NCBI GenBank assembly: GCA_025057015.1
Contig: JANWYG010000017.1
Span: 257,071-321,070 of the forward strand
Length of the DNA: 64,000 nucleotides
Direction: 5' to 3'
Origin: Blastocatellia bacterium
GTDB taxonomy: Bacteria > Acidobacteriota > Blastocatellia > Chloracidobacteriales > JADJPF01
Position numbers and translations under genes: made by a program. Positions 56,889-64,000 of this stretch are shown here, piece after piece. Under the pieces are notes generated by a model. That model did not search any database, had not been told where the DNA came from, and worked only from the letters and a program-made list of their open reading frames with translations. Within the stretch, counting starts at the first letter, position 1. The number at the start of each line of letters is the position of its first letter.

Positions 56889-59800
56889 TTACTTTTTCTT
56901 TATCCTAAAGTTCGCCCTGCTTTGGTCAATAAAGACTCGACCATCAGAGGTTCTGCCGACGACCTGTACTCTAGCTGCATTAGTTTTCACCGACGGCACG
57001 GTCCAAGTGAAGCTCCTGCTGAAGCTTGGCAAGCCTGAAACTATCGCAGTGAAGGTCTTTCCTCCATCTACGGACAATGACAAGTCATAGGTCATATCGC
57101 CTTCAGCTTCCCACTGTATAACATATAGCTGACCCGCCTTGAGACGCTCACCTCCGCTAGGCGATTTGAGCCGTAGTGCTACACCGGTAGTCTCACCTCG
57201 AAGACGCACTCTGACAACCGGCTGTGCTGAGTCGTCGCTAGTTATTTTTAAACTGCCCTCAGCTAAGGTCGAAGTTGGTAAAAACACAAGCTGTAGTGGA
57301 AGTGTGCCACCCGGCGAAACGCTGGTAGGCAAAGTGGGCAGCGCATCGAAGATAAAATCAGAGCCTTCAAGCTGAAGCTCAGAAATTCTAAGAGCCGTTT
57401 GACCCAAATTACGTATCCAAACAGTCCTACGCAGTCTTTCTCCTGTAACCCCTTTTCCAAAGTCTACAACTGCCGGAGAGACGGTTATCTTGGATGAGAG
57501 CTTAAACTCTACGGGCTCGGCACTCTGACCTGAGGTGTTCCTCACTGTTAGGTTTCCACCCTTGCTGCCTGCTATCGCACTCAGAGTGTCATATGACACA
57601 AGAAAGTGCTGTACAGCTTGACCACCTATAGAGACTTCTACAGCGGACAACAGTTCCTTACCGCGAACCGTAATAACAGTACCAGGAGGCCCAACTTCGG
57701 GGTCTAGGTCGCTGACTTGTGGCGCTCGTTCTTGACCGTCGAGACGCACAGCATAAATTTCTTCGTTGCCTTCTATTTCATCCTCTAGCAACAGGAGAAG
57801 CTCTGACAAGCCAGCCACAAGTTGCGGTGATTGTGAGACTGTGATGTTGTTACTCAGATTAACTGCCAAGCTGAAGGTTGTACCTCCGTCGGAGGACTCC
57901 GACAAAAAGATCTCAGAATTACCCGGCGTCTTATCTACCCACGCCAAATACAGTTTCCCGGCAAAAGCTACAAGCGAAGGATTATTCGATTGCTCTTGCG
58001 TGTTTGATACATTGCGCGCAGCAGAGAAGCTTTCACCGAAATCGCTCGATGAAGAATAGAATATTTCAAACCGGCTGTCTGTACTTGACAAAGCTGTAGT
58101 CATAGCTACGTGTACCTGGCCGTCGGCTGTAGCAACTATGCTTGGTTTTATAGAAAAGAACTGCCCTCGCGAAGCACTACCTACATGTTTAAAAGTCTTG
58201 AAATCATCTTGTGAGCGGAGGACTTCTATCTGACAATCGCCTGACTCGCAGCTTTCATAAGCTAGATACGTCCTGCCAGCTCCGTCACTTGCCGCTGCTG
58301 TAGTAAACAGATTCCTAGAGCCGCCGCTTTCTATCAAGAAGGGTAGCCCGAAGCTGGCACCGCCATCGGTTGACCTAACGGCATAGACTTCAAACTTAAT
58401 GTTAGAAAACGACTTGACACCGTCCCAAAACACAAGCACATTGTCGCCATTAACTACTATCGAAGGTAGTTCTGCAAATTCGAAACCAACGCTGAGCAAT
58501 TTTGGAGCAGCAAAGCCCGCTTCTAAATCACCTTTGACGTAGAATATCCTGCAGCTACCAGATGAATCGCATTCTTGCCAGACAACATGAACTGCGCTAC
58601 TGATTGCAAGCTGTGGATTGATACAATTAGCCATCGTACGGGAGATTTCGATTGCAGAAGTCAAGCTGCCTAGCACAGCTGAAGATCTTGCGTAATAGAC
58701 GTTGAAATTGCCTGACTTATCATCGCTCCAGACCAGATGTAGCCGACCGTTTGTATCAAAAGCACCGTGGGGATGCACGCTACGTCCCACTGTTGTCGAC
58801 AAGTTCAAAGCCACTTTACCGACGGCTGATGGCGGCAATACGTTAAGTCTCAGCGTCGTCGTACGCGTTATTCCACCTAAAGTAGCACTTACAAATACTG
58901 GGTGAGTGCCTACCTTGGTAGTAGTCGTCGTTCGAGCTAGGATTCTCAAACGTTCAATGCTACCTTCATCGAAAGACTCAAGAGAAAGTTGTATATTATC
59001 GGAACTAACAGCATACTCGAGCTTACCGCTTAGCCCGACCTTGAATAGAGTAACTTCCAGTTGCGCTCCCTGACCTGCGACGACTGTCTGTGAAGGCTTT
59101 GCGGGGCTAAAAATTATGTCCGGACCACCTTGAACGAGAGCAGCCGTAGTATAGACAGCCGAATACACATCTGCATCCTGACCACTGCGATCATCTCCCC
59201 AAGCAAACACAAAACCAGCAGTATCGCTCAAAGCTGCTATCTGGTTATAGTCGCCGTGATAGTTTGCTCGTATACCTGGAGGAGTTGGCAGAAGCAACCA
59301 ATTTCCAGTAGAGATTCTGCGAGTGTTGAAACTGATACCTCCATCGGTAGAAACGCCGGCATAGACGTCTATCATAGAGTTGTAGATAGGATCATTTCTT
59401 CTGTCGTACCACATCACGGCGACTGCGCCATTGCGATCTACGGCTACTGAAGGCATGAACTGATCGGTAGCTAAAGTTGAACTATCGACCTTGCGAGGAG
59501 CCGACCATGTAGCGCCTTTATCGGTAGAGCTAACTATGAAGACGTCGGATTTATCTTCTTGGCGCTCTATGGATCGTCCATTATAAACCAAGTATATCTT
59601 ACCGCGTGTCGGGCTTTGCGAATTGTCGACAGCCATCGAAGGCAACCCGTTTGCGGCAAAGCGGCCGTTTAGCAGCGGTCCAAGCAGTTCATAGCCTTTT
59701 GGCGATACCACGTTAAAAATTTGACTAAACTGCCGTCCGCCGTTCGTACCTCTTATAAATCTTATCCCCCTTGTACGAGTATCACCCCAAGCAACATATA

Positions 59801-60614
59801 TATCGCTGTCGGGTGCTACGGCAAGAAACGCACCTTGCACGCTAAAAGAGCCGTCAAACTGCGTCAGAGCATACACATCTTGAAACGTCGTCGCTTCATC
59901 TCGTGACACAGCCAGAACGATTCTGCTACCGCCATTGCTCCTAATCTCTGTCCAAGCGACATAGACAAGACCCGTAGCAGAGTCTACAGCTATCCAAGGC
60001 TTTTCTTGGGCTACGCCCACGACGTTTTGTGGGAAAACATATTTCGGTTCCGCCCAACTACGGCCTCCGTCAGAGGAACGAGACAGGCTCACCAACGTAC
60101 GGTTATTAGAGGCTAAAGCCATTCCTACGTAATAGAAGGTGCCACTAGAAGAAGCAGCAACGGCACCGTTACCAAAGTTACGCCCCTCAGGCGGTGACGG
60201 TATGTGTGTCTGCCGCCAAGTCTTACCGCTATCGCTGGAGTAAGAAACGGCCGAATACTTCGTTCCAATGTCGTTGTAGGCCACAACTATGTTATTGCCG
60301 CTTACAGCACTACAGGTACTGCTTTGTACTCGCGGTGGTTCTTCCAGCATCGGATCGTTCACACGAACATTTTCAGAAGAAGAGAGGATTACGCTGCTCA
60401 ACTCGTACGAGGTTACCTTAGTTTCATCCAACTTTACCGAAGGAGGAACTCTACTAGGCCAGTTCCTAAGGAGTCTCGGATCTGCTGAACTATCTAGATG
60501 CAACCTCACGCGCTCGCGTAGTAACTCGCTGATTTTGTTTTTACTATCGCTACTTACAGACAGGGATAGATATGCTGGCACTGCAAAGATAATTAATAAC
60601 CGTAGCAATTTCAC
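56889..60614 (-). CDS. Large exported BNR/Asp-box repeat protein
   Basis: A signal peptide (LLRLLIIFAVPAYLSLSV) leads into a 1241-residue beta-propeller protein with many Asp boxes of the SxDxGxxW/F type (SSDSGKTW, SSDGGRSW, STDKGATW, STDGGISF). Near residues 955-1030 lies an IPT/TIG-like domain (LDPEVGPPGTVITVRGKEL). Next comes an ASPM-SPD2-hydin-type 'choice-of-anchor' domain (VSPAVVDFGKGVTG), and the last 90 residues form an Ig-like domain. It lacks clear sialidase catalytic residues. It lies 10 bases after the sirtuin gene and 43 bases before the sigma factor start, so may be in their operon or regulon. Confidence 0.82.
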   Translation of the reverse strand: MKLLRLLIIFAVPAYLSLSVSSDSKNKISELLRERVRLHLDSSADPRLLRNWPSRVPPSVKLDETKVTSYELSSVILSSSENVRVNDPMLEEPPRVQSSTCSAVSGNNIVVAYNDIGTKYSAVSYSSDSGKTWRQTHIPSPPEGRNFGNGAVAASSSGTFYYVGMALASNNRTLVSLSRSSDGGRSWAEPKYVFPQNVVGVAQEKPWIAVDSATGLVYVAWTEIRSNGGSRIVLAVSRDEATTFQDVYALTQFDGSFSVQGAFLAVAPDSDIYVAWGDTRTRGIRFIRGTNGGRQFSQIFNVVSPKGYELLGPLLNGRFAANGLPSMAVDNSQSPTRGKIYLVYNGRSIERQEDKSDVFIVSSTDKGATWSAPRKVDSSTLATDQFMPSVAVDRNGAVAVMWYDRRNDPIYNSMIDVYAGVSTDGGISFNTRRISTGNWLLLPTPPGIRANYHGDYNQIAALSDTAGFVFAWGDDRSGQDADVYSAVYTTAALVQGGPDIIFSPAKPSQTVVAGQGAQLEVTLFKVGLSGKLEYAVSSDNIQLSLESFDEGSIERLRILARTTTTTKVGTHPVFVSATLGGITRTTTLRLNVLPPSAVGKVALNLSTTVGRSVHPHGAFDTNGRLHLVWSDDKSGNFNVYYARSSAVLGSLTSAIEISRTMANCINPQLAISSAVHVVWQECDSSGSCRIFYVKGDLEAGFAAPKLLSVGFEFAELPSIVVNGDNVLVFWDGVKSFSNIKFEVYAVRSTDGGASFGLPFLIESGGSRNLFTTAAASDGAGRTYLAYESCESGDCQIEVLRSQDDFKTFKHVGSASRGQFFSIKPSIVATADGQVHVAMTTALSSTDSRFEIFYSSSSDFGESFSAARNVSNTQEQSNNPSLVAFAGKLYLAWVDKTPGNSEIFLSESSDGGTTFSLAVNLSNNITVSQSPQLVAGLSELLLLLEDEIEGNEEIYAVRLDGQERAPQVSDLDPEVGPPGTVITVRGKELLSAVEVSIGGQAVQHFLVSYDTLSAIAGSKGGNLTVRNTSGQSAEPVEFKLSSKITVSPAVVDFGKGVTGERLRRTVWIRNLGQTALRISELQLEGSDFIFDALPTLPTSVSPGGTLPLQLVFLPTSTLAEGSLKITSDDSAQPVVRVRLRGETTGVALRLKSPSGGERLKAGQLYVIQWEAEGDMTYDLSLSVDGGKTFTAIVSGLPSFSRSFTWTVPSVKTNAARVQVVGRTSDGRVFIDQSRANFRIKKK

Positions 60615-60624
60615 TTGTTTTCCT

Positions 60625-61353
60625 CTAGCTTACTAAAGACACCAATTTTGGCATCATGACGGCGAAATTACTGCGCAGCGAAATATGCGCTATAGGCGTT
60701 AAGGCAGATTCTTGATTATTTATCTCTATGATTCTTGCTCCTCGCTCTGCAGCCAGCAACGGCAACGAAGCTGCTGGTTGTACGACGCCAGAAGTGCCTG
60801 CAATCAGAAACACGTCGGCGTGCCTGGATGCAGAGATAGCAGCTTCGAGGACATCTTCCGGCAAGAATTCGCCAAACCAAACTACGGCCGGTCTGGCATA
60901 AGAACCACAAGGGCATTTAGGCGGCACGCTTGCTGTATCTAGCTCATCATCTCTGAGCAATTTTCCTTCGATAAAACAAGAGTTTCTCATGATATTGCCA
61001 TGTAGCTCTAACACTCGCTTGCTGCCTGCTTGGGAATGTAGTCCATCGACATTTTGAGTAATGACGGTAACCGGCTTTTTTGCCTCTAGTTCCGCCAGTG
61101 CTATATGGCCGCTATTGGGACGACAGCGTTTTATAGTAGCTCGACGCTCCTCATACCACTGCCAAACAAGCTTCGGATCAGCCATAAAACCCTGTCTAGA
61201 TGCCAAGCGTTCTGGTTCAAACTGCGCCCAGAGGCCATCCATAGCATCTCTAAAAGTAGGTATACCGCTTTCAGCAGAAACTCCGGCACCGGTAAGCACA
61301 GCTATTGACTTTGCGTTACTTAACCAAGTAGCTGCTTTTTCCACATCCAACAT
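60625..61353 (-). CDS. Sir2-family NAD-dependent protein deacylase
   Basis: Hallmarks are VLTGAGVSAESGIPTFRD, ITQNVDGLHSQAG, the catalytic His in LELHGNI and IAGTSGVVQPA. WYEERR contains the Tyr-x2-Arg pair that marks class III, CobB/SIRT5-like enzymes able to remove succinyl groups. The first zinc pair is incomplete (SCFIE has one Cys), and the second is CPC, so structural zinc binding is doubtful. Length 242 is normal. It heads a minus-strand block with the BNR protein and the sigma/anti-sigma pair. Confidence 0.92.
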   Translation of the reverse strand: MLDVEKAATWLSNAKSIAVLTGAGVSAESGIPTFRDAMDGLWAQFEPERLASRQGFMADPKLVWQWYEERRATIKRCRPNSGHIALAELEAKKPVTVITQNVDGLHSQAGSKRVLELHGNIMRNSCFIEGKLLRDDELDTASVPPKCPCGSYARPAVVWFGEFLPEDVLEAAISASRHADVFLIAGTSGVVQPAASLPLLAAERGARIIEINNQESALTPIAHISLRSNFAVMMPKLVSLVS

Positions 61354-61412
61354 ATGATAAAATACCCCCTCAGGTATCTAAACTAATCCTGCAGCATTCA
61401 TTAAGGTAACCT

Positions 61413-62942
61413 ATGAGGCTTACTTTACAAATCCAAACCGGCTCTCTCGCAGGACGACAGTACTTCCTCGAACAAGGATCCCTGACTCTAGGTCGAGGGG
61501 CAGATCGTACGGTCTGTTTCTCTAGTGCTTTAGACCCTACTGTTTCCACAAACCATGCTACTATAGAACGCCGTCCTGACGGATTTTATCTGATAGACAA
61601 CCGCAGCACAAACGGCACGATTCATAATAATAGACTCATTTCAGAGACAAAACTACAGCATGGAGATGTTATTCAGTTAGGCAGTAACGGACCAGTACTA
61701 CGCGTCTTTATAGAGGCAGTCCGCCAGCCGCAGGCTGCATTTCCTCAGCAGTCACTAGCTGCTCGACAACAAGCAGCCTTCAACCCTGCAGCTCAACAAG
61801 GATTCCGGCACACGGTAACCAATCTAGGCTTCTATAATCCTGATAAACATACCTCTCCCGAAAGACAAAATTATGTAGGTATAGCCCTAGGCATAGGTCT
61901 TGCTTTCATAATGACGCTCATAGTTGCATTAATTATGCTCTCTTCGATAGGGCTTGTCGGAGCATTCATTGGAACAATTATGGCCTTCCTTCCTGCACCA
62001 TTTTACCTATTTCTCTTCCTCTGGCTTGACAGATATGATCCAGAACCAGCTTGGGCACTGATCGCTTCGTTCGCCTGGGGTGGGCTTTTTGCTGTCATAG
62101 TTTCTTTCATAGTGAACACTATTTTTGGCACTGTCGCTATAGGTATGATGGGAGAAGCTGGCGACGCATTAAGCGCCATTATCTCTGCACCAATCATAGA
62201 AGAAGCCACTAAAGGCTTAGGTGTCGTCGCCGCTCTCTTGCTGCTTAGGAAAGAATTCGATGATATCCTAGATGGCATCGTCTATGCCGGTGTCATAGCT
62301 TTGGGGTTCGCCACTGTAGAAAACGTTCTCTACTACGGTCGAGCTTTCCTCTCTGGAGGCGGCGTAGGGCTTTTCTTTGTCATGTTCCTTAGGGGTGTAC
62401 TATCGCCATTTTCGCATTCGTTGTTTACTTCTATGACGGGTATAGGATGCGGTATAGCTCGCGAGACACACAACAAGGCTCTCAAGTTCATAGCTCCTTT
62501 GGGAGGCTATCTGGCTGCTGTCTTTTTACATGCTCTCTGGAACACCATAGCATCGCTTGTAGGTCTCGTCGGGTTCATCGTCCTTTATCTGGTCATTTGG
62601 CTACCTCTATTTCTTATCTTCATTGGAGTCATCATTTATCTTGCACGCCGCGAGGCTAAACTCATACGGGAGATGCTCGCAATAGAAGTAGCTCGAGGTC
62701 TGATTTCGCAAAGTGACGTCGAGCTGGTAAGCTCCTACGTGAACCGTACGAAGTGGCTGTTGTCTTCACTGAGCAACACGACGAAACTTCAAGCCAGAAG
62801 GCGCTTCTTACGAGCCGTCAGCAAACTTGCTCTATGTCATTGGCACGTAGCTCGAGCCAGCGCAGCGAATAATCAGACCCGCAGTTTACCGCTAATACCG
62901 CAATTTCAAGCACAAATACTTGAACTCAAGGGCCAGATATAG
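61413..62942 (+). CDS. FHA domain fused to a PrsW-type membrane protease
   Basis: Residues about 1-105 are an FHA domain (LTLGRGADRTVCF, STNHATIERR, DNRSTNGTIHNNRL), which binds phosphothreonine peptides. A linker rich in Gln and Ala follows. Residues about 150-420 are a multi-pass PrsW-like protease with its membrane motifs: IIEEATKGLG, TVENVLYYG, FSHSLFTSM and LHALWNTIA. PrsW family members cut membrane anti-sigma factors in other bacteria. The C-terminal 90 residues are cytoplasmic and unassigned. Joining phosphopeptide recognition to intramembrane proteolysis suggests kinase-controlled cleavage; this is inference. Confidence 0.87.
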   Translation: MRLTLQIQTGSLAGRQYFLEQGSLTLGRGADRTVCFSSALDPTVSTNHATIERRPDGFYLIDNRSTNGTIHNNRLISETKLQHGDVIQLGSNGPVLRVFIEAVRQPQAAFPQQSLAARQQAAFNPAAQQGFRHTVTNLGFYNPDKHTSPERQNYVGIALGIGLAFIMTLIVALIMLSSIGLVGAFIGTIMAFLPAPFYLFLFLWLDRYDPEPAWALIASFAWGGLFAVIVSFIVNTIFGTVAIGMMGEAGDALSAIISAPIIEEATKGLGVVAALLLLRKEFDDILDGIVYAGVIALGFATVENVLYYGRAFLSGGGVGLFFVMFLRGVLSPFSHSLFTSMTGIGCGIARETHNKALKFIAPLGGYLAAVFLHALWNTIASLVGLVGFIVLYLVIWLPLFLIFIGVIIYLARREAKLIREMLAIEVARGLISQSDVELVSSYVNRTKWLLSSLSNTTKLQARRRFLRAVSKLALCHWHVARASAANNQTRSLPLIPQFQAQILELKGQI

Positions 62943-63556
62943 TGTTTAGAACGAAAGACTTTGCTGCACTTTACGAACTACTATCAGCAGATTTTTTGAA
63001 CGAAGATTGTGGCCTTCGCTGTGGCAAATTTTGCTGTGTCGGTGATGGTCAACAGGATAATGCGTTCAAGTACCTGCTGCCCAACGAAATACATGTATTC
63101 GTCGCAAATGGTTTACACCATGAGGCCGTCCTAGAAGACTACGGCTTCGTGATCCACTTCCGATCAACGCAGCCTAACACGTGCGTCTGCCAAAACAAGA
63201 GAGCAGCAAGACCTTTCTGTTGCCGTATCTTTCCGTTCAGACCTGTAATCCAAAATGGCATGGTCGTCAGTCTCGCCAAAACCACCAACCCGCATTTCGC
63301 CCCCTGCTGGATTGAAACACCACTCTCTCAGTGGTACCAGCGCGCCGTAAGAGCATGGCAGTTTGTACTAAACGACATCGACAACTTAATCTTTTTTTGT
63401 AGGTTGTTTTATTGCCTGGAATACTCTAAATTTAATGACTGTTCGTTCAGTGAGGCTATGCAAGACAGAGCTTTCAGCTCGAAGTACGAGTCATTCTCCA
63501 GGCGATCCAGAATAGAGCTACTAACTTACAGCAAGATTTTTTTTGAGAGTTTCTAA
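62942..63556 (+). CDS. Cysteine-cluster protein, YkgJ-like
   Basis: The 204-residue protein has cysteines in CGLRCGKFCCVG near residue 23, then NTCVCQNKRAARPFCCRIFPFRP and FAPCW, the layout of YkgJ-like metal-chelating proteins that bind zinc or an Fe-S cluster. Its substrate is unknown. The start is GTG 62942, sharing one base with the FHA-PrsW stop, so the two are tightly coupled. It resembles the product of 3536-4120 in style, though the rest of the sequence differs. Confidence 0.65.
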   Translation: MFRTKDFAALYELLSADFLNEDCGLRCGKFCCVGDGQQDNAFKYLLPNEIHVFVANGLHHEAVLEDYGFVIHFRSTQPNTCVCQNKRAARPFCCRIFPFRPVIQNGMVVSLAKTTNPHFAPCWIETPLSQWYQRAVRAWQFVLNDIDNLIFFCRLFYCLEYSKFNDCSFSEAMQDRAFSSKYESFSRRSRIELLTYSKIFFESF

Positions 63557-63564
63557 GGAGTCAT

Positions 63565-64000
63565 ATGTCAATCCTGAGCAGATTTACTACCGGCAATCTA
63601 GATGTCAAAGTAGCTAGAGAGATCGAGAGATTAAGACAACTACTAGCACAAAGGCCAAATGATCAAGAAGCCCTTCGCCAACTTGGATCAGCATATGAAA
63701 GCATCGGCATGGCCAACGAAGCCATAGAAGCCTTTTCTACGCTTGCTCGAACATACCAACAAAGCAACATGATGCAACTTGCGATAGCTTATTACCGCAA
63801 GGCTGAAAAGCTAGCTTCTGGCGAAGTAAAGGCTTCTATCCTCAAAAACATAGAAGCCATATACCGAAGCATGGGCAATTTCGATGAAGCATATAAGATT
63901 TCTAGGCAAATAGTAGAGTACTACTTATCTATCGGACAGAAGGAGGCTGCCCGCGGCTACGTCAACTCGTTGCCACCTTATGGTCTTAAGGACGCCATTT
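63565..64000 (+). CDS. TPR-repeat protein (cut by right window edge)
   Basis: The frame opens at ATG 63565, four bases after AAGGAG (63555-63560), and stays open for 145 codons to the window end. It starts MSILSRFTTGNLDVKVAREI and shows TPR-like pairs (NDQEALRQLGSAYESIG, MANEAIEAFSTLARTY, AIAYYRKAEKL). It has no signal peptide. It begins eight bases after the cysteine-cluster gene and probably belongs to the same unit. The rest of the protein, and any catalytic domain, lies outside the window. Confidence 0.8.
   Translation, partial: MSILSRFTTGNLDVKVAREIERLRQLLAQRPNDQEALRQLGSAYESIGMANEAIEAFSTLARTYQQSNMMQLAIAYYRKAEKLASGEVKASILKNIEAIYRSMGNFDEAYKISRQIVEYYLSIGQKEAARGYVNSLPPYGLKDAI

Overview
The window is chromosomal DNA from a diderm (outer-membrane) bacterium. 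LptD, a fused LptF-LptG permease, an SBBP-repeat exported protein, a VWFA-related exported protein, kinase genes that open with a zinc-ribbon motif, a TPR-sensor sigma-54 activator and many TPR proteins together suggest Acidobacteriota, perhaps a Blastocatellia-like lineage. That placement is inference from gene content. By eye G+C is a little under 50%. The genes are tightly packed and many overlap by ATGA or GTGA. I saw no insertion sequence, prophage, rRNA or tRNA gene.

Layout. 1-4965 (+): the end of a sirtuin, a TPR/sigma-54 activator, a cysteine-cluster protein and NAD kinase. 5046-6596 (-): a hexapeptide-repeat protein and a PLP desulfhydrase/deaminase. 6633-7271 (+): endonuclease III. 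7272-8958: a gene-poor region with a CRISPR leader, an orphan CRISPR array (12 intact 37-bp repeats plus a decayed one) and an unrelated two-copy repeat; no cas gene is visible. 8959-15347 (+): larC-folE-metG-tatD-yajQ-VWFA-archease. 15311-22523: a penicillin-acylase relative, a seven-bladed WD40 protein, an RluA-type pseudouridine synthase, sucC, a DinB-family protein, miaA and an unannotated small membrane ORF overlapping the miaA start. 22610-26379: lptFG fusion and guaB.

26455-38300 is the most unusual part. It holds three Ser/Thr-kinase-like genes, each with a damaged catalytic loop, together with an RsbW-like kinase and STAS antagonist, an exported TPR protein and a cytochrome P450. Two of the kinase-like genes are divergent neighbours that share DUF1292-like modules. 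From here: HtrA-type protease, MBL-fold hydrolase and an unknown protein (38467-42111); SBBP protein (42117-45050, -); a structured intergenic region (45051-45379); exported TPR protein, rnc, lepB and ubiB (45380-49325); a CobW-type metallochaperone with a flavoprotein (49470-51692); lptD (-); a DUF1015 protein; a minus-strand block of sirtuin, BNR-repeat protein, ECF sigma factor and anti-sigma factor (61353-55488); and an FHA-PrsW fusion, a second cysteine-cluster protein and a TPR gene cut by the right edge.

Functional themes are envelope and LPS assembly (LptFG, LptD, LepB, HtrA, PrsW), signalling (sigma-54 activator, ECF sigma/anti-sigma pair, RsbW/STAS, pseudokinases, FHA), RNA and translation housekeeping (MetG, MiaA, Rnc, archease, RluA family) and cofactor metabolism (NadK, FolE, LarC, CobW). 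Two genome-wide oddities also show: CTAG is abundant rather than suppressed, and ATA is a favoured isoleucine codon.
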